Of a stretch of DNA of 45,444 nucleotides, positions 34,426 through 45,322 are shown piece by piece. The position numbers and the translations under genes are program-made. The stretch covers positions 33,179 through 78,622 of the forward strand of contig VHZZ01002596.1 in the NCBI GenBank assembly GCA_009801015.1, written 5' to 3'. The DNA comes from Silene noctiflora. Its lineage: Eukaryota > Streptophyta > Magnoliopsida > Caryophyllales > Caryophyllaceae. Numbering within the stretch: the first letter of the stretch is position 1; each line of letters starts with the position of its first letter. The notes beneath the pieces were generated by a model. The model was given only the letters and a program-made list of their open reading frames with translations, did no database searches and had not been told where the DNA came from.

Positions 34426-37400
34426 TTTTTGCGTCATATGTATGCTGTGTGCTATCTTCTAGAAATATTTTTTGAGTAAATTGTTTGATAAATGTGAACT
34501 TTTGTGCAGATTCGTGATTACCACAGGAGACATCCATCTGCGCGGGCTGTTGACGCAGATGAGGAGTATGAGCAGTTGTTTAAAGAGGACCCTGTTCTTG
34601 ATTTCAGCGGGGAGGTACTTTTCAATAACCTTGGGTTCTTGTAGATAATTATATTTGTTGTAGTTGGAGATATGGAGGGGGCTCAGCCGCTCAGGTGCAT
34701 GTTTGAGGGATTTAAGTGCTTTCTCTCCGCATCTATTAAGCTTATGAACTTATTTTGCGTGGATTATGGAAAGATCAATAAAGTTCGCTGATCTTTAACA
34801 ATTTAACATGGTTATTCAAAGGTTTGAAAGTTCAGTGAGTTCAACTATGTAAAGTTCATCAATAATAATATAAATAGTAATATTCTTGAGCATTCAAGGT
34901 TTATAAGTGGCTAAACCTTAGTGTTGGCATTTGTCTGTCTTTTTTATTATCCCTATGAATTTAAGGGTTTGTGGAGTGTTTGGTATTGCTGCTACCATTT
35001 GTTTTTGGACCTGTTTTCTTTTTTCAGAGAATATTTCTTCATGTTATGGCTGGTATGATTTCAGGAAGGATTTGGTCGGTACTTGGATCTACATGAATTC
35101 TACAATAAATACATCAATTCAAAGTTTGGTGAACGAATGGAGTATATTGCTTATCTGAATGTTTTCTCGCAGCCACAATTGATCCCTCGCAAACGAAAGA
35201 TGACAAGGTAAACTCTTTCCTATTCTTCTTTCAATAATTATACATGTTATGGTTTGAAGCTCTCCTTCCTCTTTCACCAAATAGTAGCTTAAATATGCTC
35301 AGGACTTATATCTGTATGGAGCTCCTACAGGCAGTATAGAGAGTACATAACTGAGCTACTGGAGTATCTCATATTCTTTTTTGAGCGGACAGAGCCTTTA
35401 CAAGATCTTGATAGAATATTTTCGAAGGTTTGATCTCTGAGCTGGAGTTTCTTTTGCCGTGGTATTTGATTGTTGATCTATTGAATTGCACTTGGAGGAT
35501 GACTTGAAACACTTTGCACTAAGTTCTTATTTATCATTTTGTTTTTTACACATTCCGATTAGAGTTCTACTTCAAATGGCAGAATAGCTTAGCTGGTTAA
35601 GTTATTGAGTGGTGGTATTAAACTATTCATGTCTTAGATTTTAAACTTGGTGACGTCAAAACTTACCCTGTGATTATTGTGTGAAAGCTGAGTCATATAT
35701 GGTTGTTCATATGACAATTGGGCTTTTAGTCGACACAAATGATATCTATATTCTACTCCCTTCGTACCACACTAGAGGTAACGTAGGGAAAAATGGAGTA
35801 TTTAAGAAAAGGTGGAAAAAGCAAGGGTAAAGAGGGAAAAAATAGGTGGGGTATGTAATTGTGGGTTTAATTGTGGGTTGATAGGTGGGGTATGTAATGG
35901 CATTTTGTGTAAATATCAAATGAGTTTAAGGATAACTTGGTAATGTTGTGGGCTTAATAAGGAATGTTACCTTTGGTGTGGTACGTCCGTTTATTGTAAG
36001 TGTTACCTTTGGTGTGGTACGGAGGGAGTAGATTATTATTATTATTGGCCGTACTCAGTGGTGTAGCGAGGGGAGATAGAAGGGGTTGTTGCTCCATAAA
36101 CAATGATATATATAAATGATTTGTCAACAATTGCCTTGCACATCCACCCCTTTAAGATTCTCGATTTATATTTTAGCCCTCCAAATTTCTTAATACTAGC
36201 TGTTAGTGCATGTACTTCTCTGAAAATTGTAATTAGAAGCTTTATTTGTTTGTTACTGATAAATAATATGTCTTGGGCTCATAGGTAGCATCTGAATTTG
36301 AAGAGCAATGGACAAGTGGCAAAGTAGAAGGATGGGAAAATGAGGGCCAAGAGAATGGACATGACTTTCAGCCTTCTACGATTGATCTCGACTATTATAC
36401 TACAGTGGAAGAGCTAGTTGAAGTAGGCCCTGAAAAGTTGAAAGAGGTTAGTTTCTTCTTTTCTTTGAAGTCTTCTATATTGTGTATTCATAGTCAAAGA
36501 TAATAAATTTTGTTTGAAAATTTGCAAATCAGCGTCAGGTTTGGTTACCTTTATCTTGTACATGTTACTGGAAAGTTGGAAACTACTATCTCCATTTTTT
36601 TTAATTCTCCCATTCCATTCTCACAACCTTTAAGAATAGATTCGAAATGACTATATCTATCCTTCATACTAATCATACCCACATACCAGTTTATCTCATC
36701 TTCTCTGATTTTCCAATCCCATCCAACCACAAAAATACCCACCACAACCCTCAAAAGTGCCAGCCACCAACAGTTTGACCCATCTAACCCACTTAACCCA
36801 CCAACCCTGAAAGGATTGTTGTAATCTGTTATCTGCTTAATGTCTCGCCCTAATTTTATTAATTTTGTCCTTTGTTTGAGTCCTTTGATCTATCAGTGGC
36901 TATAATCTTGCTTCGCAGGCCTTGGCTGCTCTAGGGCTAAAATCTGGTGGTACTGTTCAACAAAGAGCAGAGAGGTTATTTCTTACCAAGGTATGCTTTT
37001 GAACATTTGCTTGTATGTTGGTGAATCGTAATGATGTAATAAACCCTTCTCATTTCTTTTGCGTAACAAACTATTCTTAATGAGAAATTGTAGAGGGTGT
37101 CGTGGGAGCAGTAGTCCAACTTTTGTAAACTTCTCTTTTTAGTTTATGCTCATAGTATGACAAGCCTGTGATTTTTAGAGCCATTAATTTCAGAAACGTG
37201 AATCTCTGCTTGGCTTGCTGTATTATTTCTGCAGAACACCCCTCTGGAAAAGCTGGATAAGAAGCATTTTGCTAAATCCCTACGTGGGCCAGAGCAGAAT
37301 GGTAACGCGGATGTGCCATCTAGGAAGCAAGAAGATGTCAAGGAGTTGGCTTTGATGGAGGTGAAAATAAGAAAGCTTTGTGAACTGCTACAAGAGGTAC

Positions 37401-40400
37401 AATGTACATTACTTCTGTTGGTTTTTGTCGACTCTAGCCAAGTGTCTTCTTTATTTCTCCACCTAACCTTATCTGAATATTTCTATTTTATATTACTTGT
37501 GTCCTTCAATTGCTATGAGCATTTTTGGCTCCCTTTTCTCTCCTCTCTCCGTGGTCAAAGTTGCTGTCATATTGGTTTCTTATTCTACTGTAACTGTTGT
37601 GTATTTAATCCTGATCTGCTCTTTTTCTCCACCAATATCTTCAGAACATAATCCGAACAAAAGAAAATGCTGAGAAGAAACAGGGCATGACTTATGAGGA
37701 ACTGTTACAGGAGCTAGAGGATGTGAGTTTTAATTTGTCGCTTACCTTGTCATCTATACTGTTATTTATGATGTAAACTTTGATGATTTTGCATTTTTTG
37801 AATCCTGTAGGAGGATACACAAGCTGACGTTGAAAGTGATGATGAAAACGAAACTATATACAATCCCTTGAAGTTGCCACTTGGCTGGGATGGCAAACCA
37901 ATACCATATTGGTTGTATAAGCTTCATGGTCTTGGACAGGTATAATACATTTATTAAATAGCTTATATGGGGTGATCGTTTTTGGTGTCTGGAGATTTCT
38001 CTGCATTTCTTTGATGATGTCTTCATTTGATCCTTGGAGCTTTGGTGTAGAATATTGGGTATAAGCATTACTTTTATTCAATGTGATGTTGCTTTTGAAT
38101 ATCACTGAATCAGGGAAAATAAACCGAAGGTTATACTCCTTTTTACGATGTTTTTCCCGCTTCTCCTCCTTGCAAGTTCGCAGTGCTCTTCTCATCTTTT
38201 TCATTTCCTGCTTGAGTAAGTTTTTAGCGTATGACCGTATGTTAAAAAGTTGCCCTACTGGCAACCCCTTGCACTTCCATGCCGTCCACCACCCTATACC
38301 TCCAATCCTCCATGGCTTCATTAGAGCCACCAAGGAGTTTTCACAAAGCCTCTCCAACCACTCTCAACCCTAAAAAAAATTCACTACATCCTCCCTAACA
38401 GAGAACAACTTAGGCCACCAATTTCCTCTATTCGATAACCCACATCCTCCACCATGGCTAGAAACCTTTGATTCATCCACACCACTCCGCCGCACCACCG
38501 CCTGAAGCCCTCACATCACCGTGCATCACCACCTCTCTTCTCTCCACTCATTTTCATATCTCGGTTTAGGTAATGCAAATGCCGCTGCCGGTTTGGGTGT
38601 GGCTGGTACATGATGGTGAGATTGAAGCTGTGAGGGCATAATGGGGGTGGGCAAGGGTTTTTAGTAATGAGTGAGTTGGATTAGGTTTAATACTTTAATG
38701 TTGAGTGGGGAGTAATAAATGGGTGAATACTGAATAGGTAGTCTTTAATTTGATTTTACTCATCCATTCGTATGGATATACTTTGATAATGAATGAATTG
38801 GTAAGGTCAATTTTGTAATTTCATCCCCAAGAATTTCCTAATATGGAAATGGGGGCAAAACTGTAAAATATGCCACAGTTGGAAACAACTTCAAACAAGA
38901 TTGGCTAGTGTGTTTGTCGACCTCTGGTGGTGGTTTGACTATTGTATTTGCGCTCAGGTGATGGAGTAATAGGAGGATTGATGGTGGTATTTAGATGTCG
39001 GGATTGACTTTTAAAAGTGATTTTGATATTTATATAATGTGCTCGTTTCTTGTTAGTTGTACTCAAAACAAATTGGGAACGACAAAAAAATAAATGGAGG
39101 GAGTAGTTATTTGCATTTGTTCTCCTATGCCTGCATGTGAATCCTTGCCAATGAAAATTGTAGTCTGTACTTAAAAGACACTGAATTCTGTTACTGTTCT
39201 CTTTTTTCTACTTCAGGAATTCAAGTGTGAAATATGTGGAAATCATATTTACTGGGGCCGTAGAGCTTTTGAGAGGCATTTTAAGGAATGGCGTCACCAG
39301 CATGGAATGCGTTGTCTTGGTATTCCAAACACAAAGAATTTCAATGAAATTACGTCTATTCAGGTATGCTTGTTAGTTCCGACTCTTTGAGCTTCATCTT
39401 GTTACCTAAGTACTGGTTTTGAGTCTTCTCTGTCTCCCTTTCGTTCATGTGTACTTGGTTGTAAGTTGTGATGGAAATTGATATACTGTTGATTCTCCTG
39501 CTTTTATGATTTCATAGCCATTAATTACACTTGGTTGATGTGAGATGACCAAGGGTTGAACATATCTTGATTTTTGGTGGAAGTTTATGTCTGTATCTTT
39601 ATTGTAGATTTTTGATGACGCGGTCTTATTTTCTATTTATTGTGCAGTTAGTTACATGTTAGCTTTCGTGTTGATAATTTACGATTCTATTTTATCCTCT
39701 TAATTGGTTGTTGGTTATAGATTAAACTATAAGAGTAAAAGGTTAGACTGGCAGTGATGAGAATCCTTCTCAGTATCATGTGTAGAAAAAACTACAGAAA
39801 GAGGCTCAGGCTGGATAGGAATGTAGATGTGGCTATATACCCGTCTCCCCTAGATGACCAAATTCTATTAGATACTGTAAATGCTATGTAGGTTCACCAT
39901 CAGCACCAAACTACACTATGATTTATGAATGGCTGTAGCCTCGGTTTTGTGGGAATCAATGTTGCTCGGACTCTTCAATATGACCTCGCGTACCCGTGTT
40001 GGACACTGGACACTCGGACACTTCATTTTAGACCGAAAACATTTTTTTTTTTTTTTTTTTCATGAAGTAGACTAATCCGACACTTGGACACGTACCCGTG
40101 TCGGATACTTCTAACCGAGTCCGAGCAACATAGGTGGGAATTATCAGTTGCCAATCATGTTATTGGCTAACATTTTGAAAACATCTAGACTGCTAGAGTA
40201 GCCTTGCCTACATGTAAATTGTAAAGAAGAGGGGGAAATAAAGATCTTTAGACATTCTGTAAACCACCAGTCTACCTACATCGCAAATTTAATGTCCCTA
40301 GTTGACGACGGTGGTTAAAGTGACGTAAACTTTGACCATTTATTTCTCTAAATATAGTAGAGATGTAAATTGTAAATGTCATATTTGATTTACCTAAATA

Positions 40401-40722
40401 AATACATTCATATCATCATTTTTTTAAGTTTGTAAATATGGGTCATAACTCATAGTCGACATTACTTTTCTTCACGCATTACACTAGGTGTAATTTTCCC
40501 TACACTTGTGCAGTTGTGCATGTCTAGCGAGGTCTCTAATAGATTTTCCCTGTGTACTATTTTTGTGCTTATCAGGATGCGAAAGAACTCTGGGAGAAAA
40601 TTCAAGCAAGACAAGGAGTGCATAAGTGGCGCCCAGAACTCGAGGAAGAATATGAAGATCAGGAGGGTAACATCTATAACAAGAAAACATACACCGATCT
40701 ACAACGCCAGGGGTTGATCTAA
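32377..40722 (+). CDS. SF3A3: Splicing factor 3A subunit 3 / SF3a60 (12 exons, 509 aa)
   Basis: It is a U2 snRNP component of the SF3a complex, needed for prespliceosome assembly in the nucleus; the Arabidopsis counterpart is ATROPOS. Exons: 32377-32550, 32631-32744, 34510-34614, 35065-35207, 35331-35427, 36285-36446, 36919-36990, 37235-37396, 37645-37722, 37811-37939, 39217-39363, 40576-40722. The sum is 1530 nt with stop and all introns are GT-AG. Residues 1-100 hold the N-terminal helical segment ending [28 protein letters not shown] and the [15 protein letters not shown] segment are family signatures. A SAP-like stretch lies near residues 266-289 ([19 protein letters not shown]). [20 protein letters not shown] precedes a matrin-type zinc finger with Cys416, Cys419, His433 and His439. 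The protein ends [13 protein letters not shown], as in other SF3a60 proteins. Length fits the family (about 500 aa). No defect is seen. Confidence 0.97.
32841..33960 (+). repeat. Tandem array of decayed exon-2 copies in SF3A3 intron 2
   Basis: Five further copies of the exon-2 3' half plus its donor site follow the real exon. The copies end at 32907, 33070, 33241, 33688 and 33856, against 32744 for the true exon. Spacings are 163, 163, 171, 447 and 168 bp; removing a 278-bp MITE and its 3-bp duplication reduces 447 to 166. Each copy has the core tgtttagcgccttttatgat or a close variant, then gaaggag and a donor gtatat or gtatgt. Copies 1, 2, 4 and 5 still read open for about 12-16 residues (for example [16 protein letters not shown] in copy 1); copy 3 has a stop. 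No convincing acceptor precedes them. A partial sixth unit fades out near 33960. Confidence 0.85.
33317..33594. mobile_element. Tourist-like (PIF/Harbinger) MITE inside the exon-2 array
   Basis: Termini ggccttgtttggata and tatccaaacaaggcc are perfect 15-bp inverted repeats. The flanks are ttg (33314-33316) and tta (33595-33597). Other array units read tagtcttaaggaagc-like text here, so the original site was TTA with one copy since mutated. A 3-bp TTA duplication is the PIF/Harbinger signature. The interior is a purine/pyrimidine-rich inverted repeat (ggaggg...ccctcc). Confidence 0.85.
34389..34428. repeat. (ATTT)n microsatellite in SF3A3 intron 2
   Basis: About ten uninterrupted ATTT units lie about 80 bp before exon 3. 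They are close enough to the acceptor region that length variation could matter little or somewhat; nothing in the sequence decides this. Confidence 0.9.
35577..35665 (+). mobile_element. tRNA-like SINE head relic in SF3A3 intron 5
   Basis: gaatagcttagctggttaag matches a pol III A box well, and gattttaaacttggtgacg downstream is a weak B box. It is not a functional tRNA gene because acceptor-stem pairing is missing. It lies in the sense orientation in intron 5. Confidence 0.4.
35756..36028. mobile_element. Stowaway MITE in SF3A3 intron 5 (273 bp)
   Basis: The left end ctcccttcgtaccacactag plus aggtaac faces the right end gttacctttggtgtggtacg plus gagggag. TA flanks both sides (35754-35755 and 36029-36030). 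The right arm is present twice: an inner copy ends at gtacgtccg near 35990, and the outer copy follows after 16 bp, so the end was duplicated or a second element inserted there. Confidence 0.85.
37960..39000. other. Atypical insert-like DNA in SF3A3 intron 10
   Basis: Between 38200 and 38560 the intron is C-rich (caccaccctatacctccaat and similar), unlike the T-rich introns around it. A 167-codon minus-strand frame runs through 37854-38357 but overlaps exon 10 antisense and has no recognisable motif. An unidentified transposon fragment is the simplest reading. Confidence 0.3.
39957..40133. mobile_element. hAT-type MITE in SF3A3 intron 11 (177 bp)
   Basis: Identical 8-bp flanks gtgggaat lie at 39949-39956 and 40134-40141. 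Termini caatgttgctcggactc and (reverse of right) ctatgttgctcggactc match at 15 of 17 positions. Inside, acccgtgttggacac and its partner gtacccgtgtcgg lie around a T-run. There is no coding capacity. Confidence 0.88.
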
Positions 40723-40896
40723 TCGATAATTGCTTGTCATGTAAGAGAATACTCTAGGACTTAATTTCTTCCATAGTGTGTTGCATGATGTTTTATAACT
40801 CTGAGACTGCTTGGAATAGTTAAAGGGAAAGTTTCTATAGCTAGTTCTCTCAACAATTTAGTCAGAACTGCAGTCCCGGAATTATAAAAAGGTTTT

Positions 40897-41338
40897 TTTT
40901 ACAAATAACTACCACGTATTTGCGTTTTTTTTACAACTTACCACCATGTATTTGCGTTTTTTCAAATAACCCCTAACCTTCACTGTATATTCCCCAATCA
41001 CCACCGTATTTTTACCTCGAACGTTGTTTTTTTAATTTCCGACTCGTTAAGTGACAATTTACTCGAAATCCCAAAACTACCCTCATTTACTTACACTAAC
41101 TCATTAATCCCAATCCTGAATAACATAAAATATCCCTTTCTACTCAAGTGAACCCTAAATCCCCCAATCGATCCCTAAATTCAAAATTTCCCAAATCAAT
41201 CTCTCGATCCCTAAATCCTTTTAAGCCCCAAAATCAATCAATCAATTCTCTCAAGGTTAGGGATTATTTGTAAAAACGCAAATACGTTGCGGTAATTTGT
41301 AAAAAAAACGCAAATATGTGGTGGTTATTTGTAATTTT
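40897..41338. mobile_element. Long-arm fold-back element just 3' of SF3A3
   Basis: Arms of roughly 85 bp face each other. The left has tacaaataactaccacgtat then ttgcgtttttt then a second similar unit. The right has aaaacgcaaatacgttgcgg then aaaacgcaaatatgtggtgg. Each arm therefore contains two copies of a unit of about 37 bp. Long, internally repeated arms suggest a Mutator-like or fold-back element. It begins about 175 bp after the SF3A3 stop, so it may form part of the 3' UTR. The interior has ccctaaatc words. Confidence 0.7.
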
Positions 41339-41344
41339 TCCGTA

Positions 41345-42345
41345 TAACAACATTAACCCCATGTAGCGGCTCAAGGAGTCTTGCTAGTGGCTAGGCAAGG
41401 GGGGTTTGATGTATGCAATCTTACACTCTTAGCCTTGTCTTAATAACACAAATAAACTGTTTTGAATGACTCGTTATGAAGTTTGCATCCACAATTGAAT
41501 AATCGTGACTTGACAATAAAAGGAAGCGCAATTAGTGTATTATGTTATTTTACGTTGTGTCCTCGTCATTTATAACTGAAGAATTGTAGTCTCATATTAT
41601 TGACATATCACTTGACTTTCTAGAGCATTGGCTTCTTTGATTTGTGGTTCGTGAGTAGTGTTTGACCATTCTTCAGTTGTGTAGATTTTGGGAGCCCGTT
41701 TCCTTGGTTTGAGCTAGTTGCCACCGAATTGCATACAAGCTGCAGGCAATGTTATCACCCTATGGCCAGCTCTAGCACTTGTTTGCTTCCATGAGAGGCA
41801 AGTTTTGTCATGTGGCTCCTGAAGAGTGGGTAAAATCATTTAGGGTTTCCGTTCATGTTTTTCACCTTTGTTATAATTAATAGGTGTATTAGTTATGGGA
41901 TTCATTTTGATTTAGATCGATCAGCTTACTGCATACTCCGAACATTTGTTGGAGCATTTGCTATCGAATTTCCTGATGTACCATTTTACACTGCCAGATT
42001 CACTGGCTTAGTGCATATTCATCATGCAAATATTTGGTTTGATTTTTTTTCTTTAAAGCTTGTTTTATGGTGTTTGGTACGGTGGTAGTTATTGAGAGAC
42101 TCATGGCATGAGTGTGAACTTTGTCACCATAAAAACGAGATAATGTCCCGCCAAAAATAAAAATAAAAATAAAATCCTTACTCTGTACACAGTGTGGTAT
42201 ATTCGGCTTGGTTCGTCTTCCTTAAGACCGTCATATTCATTTTAAGTATAAAAGGGGTCAAAAACTATACTATTATCCCGTACAGATCGCTAGGACAAGT
42301 TTATTGTCTCTCTAAATTTTACTTTGTACTCTGTAGCTATATTTA
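41345..42345. other. Intergenic stretch downstream of SF3A3
   Basis: A 77-codon frame at 41855-42088 has no motif. I see no repeats of note and cannot assign a gene. Confidence 0.4.
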
Positions 42346-42349
42346 ATGG

Positions 42350-42480
42350 ATGTTTTTTTTTTTTTTTTTTTTTTTTTCTTCTTCTTCGAGTTAAAGACGT
42401 GGGTAGGGCTTTATATTAAATCAAGGTCCGCAAGAGCCATAATGCCTTGCAAGATATAGTTATAGTTGACAAAAAACAAA
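42350..42480 (-). mobile_element. Possible retroposon 3' end (poly-T on plus strand)
   Basis: About 26 T are followed by cttcttcttcgag and ggtagggctttatattaaat. Read on the minus strand, this is a sequence ending in a poly-A tail, as left by LINE- or mRNA-type retroposition. Target duplications were not found, so the assignment is weak. Confidence 0.3.
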
Positions 42481-42617
42481 AAAATCCAAACTATGTCTTG
42501 AGTTTTGAGTAACATAATAATACATGCTCCTGTCTAAGGAAGAAAAAAGTAACTTTTTACAAACAAAACTTTTATCGTAAATTTATTAAATCGTGTATAT
42601 TTATATCAATTAACACA

Positions 42618-42800
42618 AATTTTCATTTGTGGCGGTCGATATGCGTTACAAGCTTGTGACGGGTCAAATAAAACCCACATGGGAGGATACAGACAAGTCA
42701 TTTGTAATTCTCTATGCATTCTATTTTTTGTCTTATCTATCTATGTTGGTGACACTTCATCACAAGTTTGTGACGGATATATCTGTCACAAATGAGACCT
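42618..42800. mobile_element. MITE family 'cttgtgacgggtcaaa', copy 2
   Basis: The same order of landmarks as in the copy at 19748-19945 is present: atttgtggcgg, acaagcttgtgacgggtcaa, ataaaacccacatg, gtcttatcta, then tcacaagtttgtgacggata and tctgtcacaaatgagac. Inverted arms are imperfect. Confidence 0.75.
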
Positions 42801-43099
42801 ATTGATCAATTTATAAGGGAACAATTTGCCACAATGACTTGCTACCTCCAAAAAAATGGGATGTAAAATTATTTACTAAACAACACTGTAAATAATTTAC
42901 TTGGATAAATTGTTACATTACGAAATAATTTACCCATCACGTTACATACTTTTATCCCAAAAAGTTCATGTGATTTCATGTAACGACTCATTACAGAAGT
43001 GTTTACATTTTACAACGATTTTCAACCATTTTTCCTTAATAATGAGTTTCAACACTACTGCATTTCCGCGTTTTCTAACACGAGATCTCAGGTAACAAT

Positions 43100-43480
43100 A
43101 TCTTAGGATAAAATTATTGGTAGTCTTGAGATAAGATTTTGGTAAGTCTTGAGACAAGACTCACTCAAAATCTATCAGTCTTTAACAAAGTCTTAAGTTG
43201 AGTCTTGAAAATCTAAGACTCAACTTAAGACTTTGGGTGAGTCTTGACCCCCCCCCCACTCAAGGGAAATTATCCAATTAATGGATGCCATGTGTTATTT
43301 CTTTTTGTAAAAAAAAGAAATATAGTGGAAAAGTAAAGTCTAAGATGAGTCTGAGTGATAATGTATAAAGTCTGAGTTGAGTTTGGGTGAGTTGAACAAT
43401 AAAGAAATAATAAAAGTTAGTGGAAAGCTGATCTGCCAAAGTCTTAAGACTTGAAAGAGTCTTGCTGATAATTTTACGCT
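43100..43480. mobile_element. 'agtcttaagact' MITE with perfect 21-bp inner hairpin
   Basis: Outer ends gataaaattattggtagtct and, reversed, taaaattatcagcaagactc form an imperfect terminal repeat. Inside, arms 43186-43206 and 43215-43235 are perfectly complementary over 21 bp with an 8-base loop. Words of the type agtcttgag and agacttaag repeat throughout. A C-run at 43249-43258 follows. Similar words recur at 43895-43980, suggesting another broken copy. Confidence 0.65.
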
Positions 43481-43909
43481 TAACGGATTACAAATGCACA
43501 ACGAACATCTCTATTTCTTAAAAAAAATCAAGGCTTCATTACTCTATTACTTCTATGACAAATGTGAGACAAGTGAATTTCCCATTAATTTCAGGTAAAA
43601 TGTGAACACTAGATAAAATTAAATATATTTTTTCTCGTTAATTTATACTGTACTCCGTTACTCTGTAAAAATCTATAAAATCATCCATTTCTTTATTAAA
43701 AAAAATTGGAGAGAATCCTCACACTTATACAGAACACTCAACAAAAACCACAAGTTTTCGGTGATAACTTCCAAGATTGATATAAAGGAGATATTTAAAG
43801 AAAAATGGTAATTAAAAGGAAGTTCAAAAATAGATCCAATTAAAAGAAAGTACGACGAACATTACCAATTGATTTAAGTGTATATGGATTACGTAGAGTC
43901 TTAGACGAT

Positions 43910-44703
43910 AACATTATGACCAAAATAAACCGACGCAGAGTCTTAAGACTTGGAGTAATCTTCCTTATAGTCTTACCCTTATCAATTGATTTAAGTGCAT
44001 ACTAGTTTAGATTCCACGCAATAAATGCGCGGTATTTATAGAGTTTTTATTTTTGTATTACTTAATCATGCTAAATTAACAACTCATTATTTTTTCATAT
44101 TTCATGTCATTGCATTTTGATACGAGAAAAAAAAATAGTACTGAAAAATTATTCAAGAAAACTGAGTAAAATTGAACTGTAAAATAATTGTGGTATCTCA
44201 TTAATTGTTCATTTTTCTCGTTATTGTATTTTGTTTCGAGCAAAAAAAAAATGAAAATTAATCTAAAAGAATTGAGTAATGCGTTGAAATGTTTTTTTTT
44301 TTAAAATATTTTTTATATCACAAAGATAATTATTCCAATTTATAAATTTTCTCTTTTTTTTTTGTTATGAAAGTAATCAAAACGATTTATAGTTATACAT
44401 AATATGAATAATATGGATCAAATTATTCTCAAATTATAGCATCAATAAATTAAAAGATTTAATAGTTTATAGTTTTATATTATTTGTACTTTAGTTAAAA
44501 TATTATAATTTAGTATTTAGTGAAAATTATATGATTTGATAAAAAGATTAATTTTAATGAAAATAATTAGAGTATAATGAAATACATCATAATTATTAAT
44601 TTCCTTATTTAGTAAATACAATTAAATTATCAATAACTTATTTAAAAAGATGTTTTTTAGAGAGAAAATACGTGAATTTAACATTATGACCAAAATAAAC
44701 CGA
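43910..44703. repeat. 24-bp perfect direct repeats flanking about 750 bp of AT-rich DNA
   Basis: A 24-bp sequence beginning aacattatgaccaaaataaa occurs at 43910-43933 and 44680-44703 without mismatch. Between them lies very AT-rich DNA that includes attccacgcaataaatgcgc near 44012. The arrangement fits either an insertion with a long duplication or a segmental duplication; neither end shows clear transposon termini. Confidence 0.6.
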
Positions 44704-44915
44704 ATCGATTAAAAGTCACTCAAAAATTATCGTACGGGGGAAAGTCGCCTCCATTCAAGTTTCAATTGACAAACCCTTAATTTTTTCAATCTTCCCCAAT
44801 TTTCACCACCTCCATTTATCGCCGCCGCATTACATTTTCCGACGAGTTTTGCCGGCTTACATTTCTATTGGCTTCAAATTCAATACAGATTTGAAGAAAT
44901 TAGGGTTCTTGCGAA

Positions 44916-45275
44916 GGTTTGTGTTGCGGTTTATTTTATTAGCAATTAGCAGTTTTTTGAGTTGGAAATAGAGGAAAATTAGGGTTCTTATGATTTGAAG
45001 TTGCAATTAGAAGATTTTAATTGAGTGCAGCTTGCTGAGAAAGGTTGGTGATGCGGTTTATGGTATTAGCAAAAAATTAAAATTGAAAATCGAGAAAGTT
45101 TAGGGTTTTGAGTAATTAGGGTTCTTCCGGTTAGGATTCCGTTTTTCTTGAATTAAAACCGTATTTGGAGAGTTTTATCAAGCGCAGTTTGCTGTGGAAG
45201 ATTGGTTTTGCGGTTTGTGGTGTTAGAAAAAGTATCGAATTGAAAGTATAGAAAAGTTAGGGTTCTTGTTTGAGT
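44916..45275 (+). repeat. Three imperfect repeats in the leader of the last gene
   Basis: Units beginning ggtttgtgttgcggttta (44916), ggttggtgatgcggttta (45043) and attggttttgcggtttgtgg (45201) each continue through ttagca or ttaga, an A-rich part and attagggttctt. The second and third also share an upstream gcag(c/t)ttgctg word. The period is about 127 then 158 bp. Each contains the telo-box-like TTAGGGTT. The array occupies the likely 5' UTR or its intron. Confidence 0.65.
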
Positions 45276-45322
45276 AGCGAATTAGGGTTTAGTTTGATTG
45301 GCTGTAGAATCGATTAAGAATA

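Noticed and set aside
37854-38357. 167-codon minus-strand frame in SF3A3
   Set aside because: It runs antisense through exon 10 and into intron 10; the longest part is the exon's shadow and the rest has no motif.
41855-42088. 77-codon frame after SF3A3
   Set aside because: No motif, no supporting neighbours and a hydrophobic composition expected from T-rich DNA.
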